From Agelas oroides (Eukaryota; Porifera; Demospongiae; Agelasida; Agelasidae), in contig OX422183.1 of NCBI GenBank assembly GCA_949130485.1, positions 17,125,632 to 17,189,631 on the forward strand: a stretch of DNA of 64,000 nucleotides, written 5' to 3'. Positions 33,397 to 45,300 of the stretch are shown here, one piece after another. The first letter of the stretch is position 1. Each line of letters starts with the position of its first letter. The translations under genes and the position numbers were made by a program. The notes under the pieces were generated by a model. That model did not search any database. It saw only the letters and a list, made by a program, of their open reading frames with translations, and was not told the DNA's origin.

Positions 33397-36300
33397 GTAA
33401 AAAATATACGTAGAACTGTGTAGGTCATTGTTCCTAGACCATTTGTGAAATGGAGGAAAGATGAGAACCAAACATATTCCAGACCATTGCTACATGGGAC
33501 ACTAGCCTCATTCCCTTCATGGCCTGAAATGAATCTACTCCTACAGCCATTTTATTGTGATTGCATGCGATCATGTGAGGACGTTGCATGTTTGTAGGGG
33601 CACCTTCTAAAAAACAAACAACAACCGCTATGTACATATAGAGCTCTAATACTATCTATCAGTACCTGCAATAAATGAGACTGGCTGTATATATATCCTT
33701 ACAAATGCCCAGAAGTCATTCCACTAAGTCAGGACTTGAACCTGGGTCTCTTGAGAATGCCAATGAGATGCTCTTACTATTGAGCCACTGAAGCTCTGGT
33801 AGTAGAGCAGAGAGTGGTTAAAGATCTAAATGCTTAGCATTTATTGAGATCTCAGAAGCTGACCAGCTCATCTCATGCACCACAAACGTACCACAGCTGT
33901 ATTTAATAGGTCCTCAGCCACTTACCAGGCTCTCCCTTGTGTACTACATATGCTAGAACCAGTGAATAAATACTAGTAGCTAGCAGGGAAAATGATTTTG
34001 AATGCTATACTGCCTCAGCTGGAAATGAGCACGTTTGCTGTTATGAAGTGAAAATAGAGGAAAGTGCAAAGTTGGTAGTCGCCGGTAATCAAACCAAGGG
34101 TGCCCAGCTTGAACTGCCAATGCTCCACCACTGAGCTTATACGACTACCACATAACCACAATTCTGTATAATTATGTAGTGTAGTGGATATAGAGGTGTG
34201 TGACTGAGGCATTCAGTGCCATCTGTGAAGTATATTTAGAGGATTGTGGGGCCTGGTGGTTGTAAGATGGTCGTAGCTCTCACAGTTCCATAACCTTCTT
34301 CAAGAAGCTTTTGTCCTTTCATCCACGTCGTGTCTGTACTCCCGGCTCTCCATTCTATCTCCAATCTTTCAATTTACCTACTGACACCGTGTGGTACCAA
34401 AACTAGCCCGTGGATGTAAATTTATTGTCCTAATTAATTTATGGTAAAAATGCTGGAATTACAATACTGAGAATCCTATAAGTTCTTTCATGTCCAAACT
34501 CCACACAAAAGTACTCATTTGTGATATTGTTACGCCCTAAAATGCAAAATAAAGGATTCAGTTAGAATGAAATACGTGTAGCAAGTTATTTCATAAGTAA
34601 TGTGACTGTATTTTCACAACCTGAAGTAAGGCAGGTGAAATACAGCACACTCGCCATATTACACTCGGACCCATGCAATAAAGGATTTATTCCTCACTTC
34701 TCCCATGCACTTTAACTGGAGAGAAAACACACAGTCATGCCAATACTATCAAATAGTGGATGTAGAGGATAATGCCAGTTCTGTTCATCTACAGTTTCTC
34801 ATTTCCTTGAGTTTTTAGCAGGTTAGGACAATGAATATGACATCCCTTGTTATGAAATCAGAGTACATGTAAATGTTCACTCCCAGATATTGTTATTGCA
34901 GGTACCATACTAGTGCCACGTCTGTAGCCAACTTTGAGTCTCAGATTGAGTGATAACACTTATAGGGTGATGACGTTTGAGGTTCATGTGGTCATTAGGT
35001 TGTGTCACACTTACTCTAACTAGACAAATGATCATTGTCTTTTGTGCAGTGTGATGTAGTACTTGTTGTCATTGTAATGTGCACGCTCATTGCTAGCGTA
35101 GAAACTTCCAACCTACCTCCACTTTTGCATCTTTCTTTCTGTAGACAATGTGGAACTGACATCTACCAAGACAAGACGGTTCACATGTCCTGGAGACCGG
35201 GTGACATTTACCTGTCGAGTGTTTCGATCAAGTTCTCTGGAATGGCGCAGCCCACTCATTACTCAGACAACTTCATACTTAGCAACTGATACACCTCCAA
35301 GAATCTTGAATCGAGGTCCACTTAGTATTTCTCTCATCAGTGTTAGTGGCACCACTCTGAATTCCAACTTCACTTCCACTCTGCGAGTGACTGCATCTAG
35401 GACGATCACGAGGACAACTGTGACGTGCCTTAGTGGTACTCTTGAGAGTGAAACAGACAACTTCACAGTTGCAGGTAAGTGCACAAGGCACTTGTACATT
35501 GTTATTGTATTTAGTTAGTAAATGCACCCGTAGTATTCCAAAACAAATAACCTTTCTCAAGGTCAACAGTACAGTGGGGACAGCGCTATATGGGGTGCCA
35601 TATGTCAAAATATTCAATTGGAATACACGGCACCGGAAATTTGGGTTAGTTAGCGCACCGGTAGGGTAAGGGTTAGGGTTGGGATGAACAGGATTTTCGG
35701 TGCCGTTCTGACCATGAGTCTTCAGAGGTCTTATCAGTAACAAGGTAGTCCATATCAATCTCAACCTAAACCAATCCGCAAACTGCTCAAATTTGTTCAA
35801 ATGCTGCAGAAAACAATTAATTAATGCCAAATGGTCACATAAATGATTATTTTGCCTGCTCCATAAATTAGAGTGTATGAATGTTTTGTATTTCAAACAC
35901 TGCAATAACCATGCATTCTCTAATTACCCCACATGTACGTACATGCATGAACAATCAATAGACCACATCTCCCTGGGAAAAAGGCAGGCCTAGATGTAGC
36001 AGGGTTGAGGAATCAGTTGTGCTTGTACGTCAGTCTATCTGTCAGTAAATCAACAAAAATCATGTAAGATCCCCTAATAGGCACTTTACAGACAGTTGAA
36101 CTCTCATACATGCAACAATTACATCTTTGTATCTTAGTGCACATGTACCAAAGTGGCTGAAGCTATTCACATTTCCAGTATTTAATGTCAGAATTTTCTG
36201 GATTCTCCTTGTACCAGATGGGATCTGAGTATATATATAAGTGAAATTGGTCATGCCTACAAGGCAACATGTACATGAAATGGTACATGGGATAAGCATT

Positions 36301-39300
36301 ATTGGGAATGTATTTGTAGCTACACGATACCCGAACAGCAAAAGAGCTTCCATTGTAGACTTATAAGTTTGCAGTGCTCTCTTCTGCTGACAGTATGCAT
36401 GCTGTAGCCCTAGCTCCAAAACTAGAAACAGTCCGTTAGACGGTACCTATGCACCCTCCTTACAAGCATCATTAGTACTGCACATGCATGCACAATCACT
36501 ATAGTATCACTTCACCAGTTTTGTGACATTTTACCGCAGTAATGTAAGTCATATCCATCATAGTACCCATTGTAGAAGAAAGGGATAGGCAACATATTGC
36601 ATCATGTACATAGTGGGATACATTTTGTGTAAGATAGCAATATTGATAGATCATTTCACACGTGTAATACAGCTGTACTTTTCTGAGTCACATTGGTGTT
36701 GCAGGATATACCTGGGTTGCTGTTTACATTTACAAAATTAGAAGTGCCAAGAATACTTATTTCAGATGTTACCATATGCTAGGAGCCTATTACAGAACAC
36801 AATCTATAGCATCCTGCAATAAGACAGAGTGTTACATGGTAGCCAGTGGAATATTAACTCTAAACACAGCTAGAGTATAAAATATATTTGTGCTTTGAAT
36901 GAAAAGTCTTTAAAGAATTATTGCCTTTCCTGTGGCAGAGATACCAACCATTCCACTGAATGTTACAGTGGATGCTGAAGGAACCTCTCGTAGAGGAAAT
37001 ACAACCATCAGACTTGGGTGGATGCAACCACACCAGTTTGATGTTAATCGTTATGACATCACTGTGACCTCAACATCCGGTGTACAGAACACAACAACTG
37101 CATGTGGTCATTGTACCAGCGCTGTGATTACTGTGAGTGAGAACCCAAACAATGTGCGGATGAACACTACCTTTACTGCCACCATCGCAGCTGTAAACCT
37201 GTGTGGGGAGAATGGTCCCACTGCTACTGCATCCTACACTCTCAGTAAGTTGCCATTGTTGTACCATACGTGCATGTATATGTACAGTTGTCACTGTGTT
37301 CAAGTTGCAAAACCTGGAATGAACATGTGTATATGAGTATCTACTGTACTTACTCTATTAGTATTTGTGTACTTATAATTTCTAATGTACAACATGCATG
37401 CTGAGTGAGGCTGGTGTCAGTCATCAGGCCACTGGTCCAAAAAATAGTGTATGTAGACCTACAACATTTCCTGACTTGACTTTTCCACAGGCTACCTGTT
37501 GCCAGTAAGGACAGAAAATATGTAGCCATTAGTGTAGAGCCACCTGTTGTTTATAAATCAACTTTAGATTCCACACCGACAAAGCCTTCCAAAGGGGCAG
37601 CCTTTTTTGTGACCTTCTTGACAACCAGGGCATGATGTGGTGCTACAGATTTCAGTCCTTTATTCTTTTGCCTAACGCCATTCAGGCAGGGTATTCCATA
37701 CTCTAATGAAGAGTGCTCATGGGCAATGCAACTTTCAAAGAAATTAAGGTGTGGGTGGTCTTTTAAAATAAGTGTTTACACATTCATCCATGAAAGAGTG
37801 CCCACCTTTCATAATTTTATCTGCAGAAATTTTTTGCACGATGCCATCAAGCTATACTTATACACATGCAGTATGAGAAAAGAATAACATATTAAGGAAC
37901 GAAGTTCTGCCCTTGCATACCTGAGCTAGAGTTGTCCAAATCCAACTTGCCAAATGGGGTACACAACTGGTAGCATAGAAAGCTCACTATAGCGTGCGAG
38001 TTTAGGATAGATGGGGAATTTGATGATGCCGAAAGCAAGATGTATGCTTCTTTTGTCTCTGTAGCTAGTTTTGTCTCCACCAGTCCTTTCTTCTTGCTGC
38101 ATGATAGAGCTTCACCGACCCCACACACATGCATCCACACTAGTGGAACTGCAAAATGGACATGACATCATTGTGCGAATAAATTCATGTGAGCTTTTCA
38201 CTGACAAAATGACTGCGTACATTCATCACTATGACTATCAAGAAAGGCTTGTACATCTTTAGGTGAATGGATGACTTCATGAAATTTTTTTTATCTTTGG
38301 AGGAGGAGGTAAATCTCATCTTTGGACTCTTCAACTTGTTCACATGAGGATTGCTCTGACGTTATTGGCTGCAAGGAATGTTCCTCCCATCTTTCATCAT
38401 TTTGTGCCAAACAGAAAGGTCATTTTCACCTTTATGTACTCACTGACAGAGCAGTTTTCCTCAGCAGGTATTACCTGATGGACAACTCAGGTGCATTAAG
38501 GCCTGACTCCCAGAGAAGTGCCACAAAATTTTCGCTGAATTTTAAGTGTTTCATATTTACAAAGATTTTCACCTCGAACTTTCAATAGTGATAGTACGGA
38601 CATTACTTCATTTGTGGTTGCAACCACACCCACCTATGATGTCACAATGGTAAAACAAATTTCCCGGCAAACTCGTGCACTTAATCGTTCAATAAACTTT
38701 CATTGAGGCGGCCGTCTTCCACTTACCCAAACTGGTTCTGTGTTTCACAAGTGACAGCTCTTGGGCAAAGCCTGAGAACTCCGCATTCTAATGTTATGGC
38801 TTGGAGAAGTACATTTTCCGACTAAAAATGCCTTCTAGGAAGCACAACTCAGCCCGTTTCATGCACACCATGCAAAAGTCCAAGAGGCCAAAAGTAAAAC
38901 AAACCTTTTTTGTGGTTCGTTTTTAGCGACCATCACAAGCAACGGGGGTAGTCTAATGGCCCACCTAACGCAAAGTAGTGAGGACCTCCGTTTCGAGCGG
39001 CCATTATGTGGCCATGACAGCAAATATTGCATGATGGTTTACTTTCGTGCACATTCCAGCAGTTAGTTAGTGTACTCTACAAAGCAGAAGCAACCGCCTG
39101 GATAACACTAATGCGTGCTATGTAAACTGAAGCTTTATAAATATCCTTTGCGCTCCAGCGCAATGCGCTAGTTTAATGTGAATCCTTAAAACAACTGGAG
39201 TCAGGCCTTAATACACCTGAGAAAATCCTCTAATTCACCACTGGTAGTGTCTGAATTTCCTGGTCATCAAATGGATCTTCATCCTCATATCCCCGAGTCA

Positions 39301-42300
39301 CAACTGCAAACTCTTTTTATCTAAAATTCCTGCTTTCCTAAAACATTTGGAAATTGTCTCCTCCTGAGCCACCAACCATAGCATGAAGTATAATCACTGA
39401 TTTAACAATCTCAGAGGCTATATCACAGTTATCAATCTTTGAGATGACAAAACGGAGGAATACTGGTAGCTTTTGGCAGTTGACCTCAATGTTTCCTAAT
39501 CCAATAGTTGTAACTAAGATGTTGTGTTGGTGGGAGGAAATATAGTCTTAATTTGATGTTACTATATTTCTCTTCTGCATGACACCATCATTGTTCCAAA
39601 ATCGATCTACCTTCAACTCTCAGCTGGTGATTCAACTTGAATCTAAAACCTCTCCTGTCATCCATGAATTAGACAATACAGGAAGTTTGCTCCTACTCAT
39701 CCTGTGGAAACATCTTGGTTTGTCTGACTTCCAAATCACAATTGCAGTTTCTGTTTTGCCAGCTGTATTTGCAGTTAAGGCGAATGTCACTCTCTGTTTC
39801 ACCTTTCTTTCCAAAGCCATGATCCGGTAGGGCTCTCCAGAAACAAGCTGTTTTATCTAAATTGCAGATGTAATTATGTGAGTATCCTTGCAGCAGCTCA
39901 GAGATCCTCTTTCTGGGAGTCAGCAGTTTCTCCCCTCACATCTCCAGTTTTCCAGCTCCATATTAACCTTTGTCCATTTCACTCTCTACCTACGTATCTT
40001 TCCATCTTGACGCTTTGAAACTTGGCATTCCAAGATGCTCAGCAATTTGCTTGCCCTTAGCTGTGGATAATATTGAGTGACATGGTGAGTAAAACCGTTT
40101 GTGGTGGGTCTTTTATATCAACAAATTTAGAAGGTTGTGGTCGTTTCCTAGAATGGATGGGTATAAGTTTGACTCAACCCTAACCTTGGCTCCAGGGTTA
40201 TAAGCTTGAGGCAAAGTGATGACTGCAGCTACATCTTCTGACTCAACAAGATTTTTAGGCTCATTAACTCACACTTTTCTTATCGAGATCCACTTTGTGT
40301 AGGAGTCAAAAAGCACTTAAAACTTTGTGATCTTGATTGGCACATACAACAATAGTTGCAGAACACCTTAGCACAAGGCTACTAATCTTGCACTGGCTGA
40401 TGGGGTGTGGCTTACATAATTATGTGCTAACATCTGTCATGCACACATCCGTCACGCTTAGGAATGTAATTTGTCCCAGTGCTGCAGTGGCACTAGCAGT
40501 CTCATTGTTTCACACTGAAGTCAGCAGACTGTAGCCAGCACATGCCAGCACCGACAAAGTGAAAGCAGAGGGCTAGACAGGGTTGAGTGAAAAATACAAG
40601 CTTTAGGAAGTGGACTCTGAGGGGCTAGCAGAGCATAGTCAACACCTTGCAACACTAAGGGTGCAAGGCAGAGTAGCAAGCAGAGTGAACCAACAATAAT
40701 GAAGTTACTACGCCATGCCATTTTGGTGCTAAGCAAAGGCTGCAACACCTCACTAATGTCTGCAAAGTCCTCAAAAGCACACTTTGCCATCCTTCATTCA
40801 TGCCACCCTTCTCTGTTCTCCTCAGTATTTGACCATGCTTAGCCTATATATGCACCTTGCATGTGCAACACTCACTCTATGTATATGCGTCGCGTATGCA
40901 AGGCTTACTCTGCGCATGCTTACACCTAGTATATAGTGCATGATTAATTTATTTGTCATTCCTGGCACCACTCATGTGAGGGTACCATGTTCTCCCTACT
41001 TTATCATCAGTGTAATTACAATGAGTCACATTTGTAAGGGAAGTGGATAAAAGTATTTCACACAGCATGTCCACTTTTGAGAATAGGGCCTAGCCTTGCA
41101 TTTATATCTTCATTAGCAGATTTAGTAGCAATATCATATGGCCTGATTCTTCCTCCTAGTCAACTGTGGTGATCCCGTTGTTCCTGCAAATGGTTTTATT
41201 GAGGCATTTCAAAACACAAGTGAGGGTGCTGAGATAGTCTTCAAGTGCAACACGACAGTTGTTCCACCTACAAGGATGACTGCTACTTGTACATCTAATG
41301 GAATGTGGACCCCTGACCCAGGCAGTCTTAATTGCGCATGTGAGTATCTACTATAGTTAGTGTATGAATATATAGAGTGAGCGATTGGTACTTGGACACC
41401 ACTGATAATTGGACACTCATGCACGGAGAAATAAGCCACACAGATAATTGGTTATACCATGGAAATGATGGCTAAGTCCACTAAATCTGACAACTGAAAA
41501 ATAGAGCTCAAGAGTCAATTTCCGCTTGCGGTAGAAGCAATTTAATGTAACAGTCCGAAACATTCGATATCAGCTACGAATCTACAAAAACCCTAATATT
41601 TGTCACCGTAGCTGCCTTGGGTACTGAAGGGTGTCACTGAATTGTTGAGTGGGTCGCTCCCTCAATGACAGGACAGTAATTTTTTATCGTTTTTCGCTGT
41701 GGAGTGTGGACACCCCAAGCTACACTTTAGACCTAAGATATTGGTATCATTGAAATGTGCAGGTCCTCGCCAACGTAACGGTACAAGTCGCATTTTATAC
41801 GTTGCATGGTTCTCGAGATACACTTGTTCTTGATTCATACATTTCAGAAAGTGGTAGCACCATGTTTCCGTGAACTAGGCCCGCATAACTGCAGGAAAAA
41901 TAGCTGTATATATAGGTCCAGCCATTCTTCAGTTATCAGATTCAGTGGACTCAGCCTTCATTTCCATGATATAACCGATTATCTGCGTGGCTTATTTCTC
42001 TGTATACAAGTGTCCAATTAGTGGTGGTGTCCAAGTATCGATCGCTTACTCTATGTATGTATGTATGTAGTGCCTCATTCCCAGCTTTTTTTTTTTGCAC
42101 TCCATGTGGAAAGAAAATGGTGACTTGAATGCAGGTGGACAAATCAGTTATATATTTATATCATACAATTTATAGTATACATCTGTATTATACAAAGTAT
42201 TAAGCTAACCCACTACAAATAGTGTGGAAGCCTAGCTACAATAGGGCAACTGTGGAACAAGGATCGAATCAGCTAACCCACTACAAATGTGGAAGCCTAG

Positions 42301-45300
42301 CTACAATAGGGCAACTGGAACAAGAATCGAACCAAATCCAGTTGATCAGCTGGTGTGTTGTTTTTTTTAATTAGCTAGCATGCCATGTACATGGTGTGTG
42401 TGTGTGGTACATGTTGTACTATGTATTCTTGAGCATGGCGTATTAAAATAGTATGTGCAGCTAAATAGATGTGTATGGGGTACGTTTGGTAATCGCGTTT
42501 GTGAATGTGGAGTTGGGGGGGGGCTGTAACTACCCAGGGGAACAAGGAATCAGATCTAGGTGACCTTTGTTCAAAAAGCCTAAAAGTTTGAAATTCGGTG
42601 TGATTGTAGGTCTGTTTTGTGGGTAGCAAATATTTTGCCTTGTGCACTCACCATGGTTTAGTTCTCAGGCTTAGTACTTGAACCATAGATACTTCATTGA
42701 TATGTGCTTCCAGCTACATGCTCAAACTTAAGTAGGCCCTGTTAGACTGGGAGATAAAAGCTTGAAATGGTAGGCATCAAACAACAAACAAACAGACATA
42801 CAGTAACACATGTCTTTGCAATGCAGTTCCACTAGTGTGGGGTTCGCTCAGGCTTGCCCCAATAAAATAGCTAAAACAACTGTAAAAGCTGGGAATTAAA
42901 CTAAACAAAATTATTTTCTGGATTTAGGAACTATAACTGAACTGAAAGCATTCACCTTTACTAAAACACCACTTCTTTTGATTGCTGAAATGTCCAGTTG
43001 ACTGTGGTCCACCCACTGCTCCACAACATGGATCTCTGGAGAAATACTCCAACACAACAGAAGGTTCAGTGGTGTTCTACAGCTGTAACCCAGGTCTGGT
43101 TCCAGAGGGGAGGATGAGAGCTGTGTGCACTGGGAGTGGGTGGAGTCCAAACCCTGCTGACCTGAACTGCACTATAGGTATGTTGTAGTGACTGATGCCA
43201 GCATGTGTGACTTTTTCTAACTTTCAGATATGCGGCATATGAACTTTAAGGTTCTCTTTCACCATTTATAAGTCTACACCACACCTATGCCTAAACAGTG
43301 TTTCCTTAGCACTACAATGGCTTTACCACATATTGGCTATAGGATAGCAGCCACCTTGTGATTTGCTATCAGAACCCCCATCATAAGGGACAGCCAGAAA
43401 CATTTCTTATTCTGAAGAAAATTGTGCACCAACAACAATGATCTTCTGTTCGCAGAGGCATCGCAATGCCTAGCCTTGGTAGTCTGGTCATCGTACGAGG
43501 CTACACAAAGCCAATAGTAGAGGTATCTGTAGGCCAGTGAGAGACAACTTGTTATCAAACTGTAAGCAGGTTGCATTGGAAACCGCAGTGCATAGCCGAT
43601 ATATTGTGATTATAATCTGACCAATAATTATTCAATATAGTACTGAACCGTATTGTTCCAGCTCTATTGCCCAACCACATAGACTGTATGCCGGATATAA
43701 TCTATACCTACGATACCAAACCTTCAGGCCTGTGGCCCTCGGGTTTGACTTCATAGGCAGGCTTTATCCAGCTTGCAGTCCTTGCGGTTGGACCAGAAAC
43801 TATACTTACTTCTCAGGCAGGTAATGCTAATTTGTCAATCATGTAGTGTGATTATTGAACGACTTGGCAAATTTTGATACAGTGTTATGTCTGAGGATGT
43901 ATGTATCTGAAAAGGCTGTGTTTCCAGACTGATGTCATGCAGTGTGCAACTCTGTAGGCAGTCAAATCTCGTGCTCTCAGACTGGCAAAAGCATCTTCCT
44001 ACCAATTGTTCTTACATCCCTAGCCCTGTGCTATCCACCCTTTCCCCCCATACTCTAGGATGAGAATTAAAAGTGCAGCACCCTATTGGACAATTTTTCA
44101 AGCTTGTTTGCTCTCATTTAGCTCGATAACCATTGCTTCTTCCTCCAGTTAACTGCAGGATCCCTGTTGCCCCTGGTAATGGCTCCATTGTGAATATCAG
44201 AAGCATACTGGGTGGTGCTGAGCTGTTCTTCAGATGTAACACAGGGTTTGTTCCAACTGGAAGGATGAGGGTAGTGTGCATGTCAGATGGGATATCAGTA
44301 GATGGAAGCTGGACCCCAGACCCCGCAACTCTTGTGTGCAATGGTAATTAGTATTCAACATGTTAATCCAGAAGTATGTGTTGTGAACTAAGTGGAAAAC
44401 TTAGCTTGGCTTGTAAGCGGGCCACCAGTCTATAAGCTGGTCAGTTAGCTTACAAACGAGTTGGCCTGCTTTGAATTAACTCTTCAACACTATCCAGTAT
44501 AAAAGCTAAGCTAAGCAGCTTGTAAACTGGCTGAAACTAGATTGCCAAGTTACAATCAAAGTTTGGCACCACCTTCACTGAAAGACAGTTACTGAGACAA
44601 TGTTAACTTCTGCACATCGTTTATGAGAGGGTGGAGCAATTCCATGGAAACCAATTTGTTTGCTTTATCATCAACTACAATAAAATAACAGGATGCAAAA
44701 CAATAACCAATAGTGTACTTCATATTTGTCTGTTGTCAGTGGTCTGAACAGTGCTTCTTCTGAACCAGAGCCTTTCTTAACCCACCTGAGTGCAGACCAA
44801 ACAGATTCCAAGCTGGTTAAATGGTACATACCTGTGAAGTATTCAAGGATGTCCCTAAAGTCAAGGGTCAGAAGACAAACATTAATTCTTTTGATGTCAC
44901 TTCTAAACTATGGATCCATTAACATACTGTATTACCACTTGTGCTATCACCAAGCACCTGAAAATACACCCAAGGGCACTTTTTGCCTTTCTGTGTGGAT
45001 TCGTGACTATAATCAAACACTCTAATTAGCAACCTCAGCCTGTGAACACCTGTCCAGATTGAACAGTGACAGAAATGATGCCCCTATAAAGTGAGAGGAG
45101 CATTTTCTAAATTTGTTTTTGCATAGGAGAAAAGTAGCCCACCTAATGCTGTTTTACAGCCCAGCATAACAGCCCACCAAGTACTTCTCACCCTGTGCCC
45201 AAACCCACCCGCCTCACTCTTCCCCACCCATTCTGCTATCTATCTCACATTAAGCCACATGCAACAACTAACTTCAAAAGCACGCACTACTAGATTTAGT

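Noticed and set aside
35035..35140. Hydrophobic stretch just upstream of the receptor B Ig exon, as a possible alternative signal peptide
   Set aside because: No good in-frame ATG with a donor; the conserved exon at 33342 is a better start.
35279..35905. 208-codon reverse-strand frame over the receptor B Ig exon
   Set aside because: Shadow of the coding exon; composition shows no domain.
36060..36419. 119-codon reverse-strand frame in a receptor B intron
   Set aside because: No recognisable motif and no splice-supported neighbours.
42201..42336. B-box-like GGTTCGATTC on the reverse strand, as a tRNA gene
   Set aside because: No A-box at the right distance and no cloverleaf stems.
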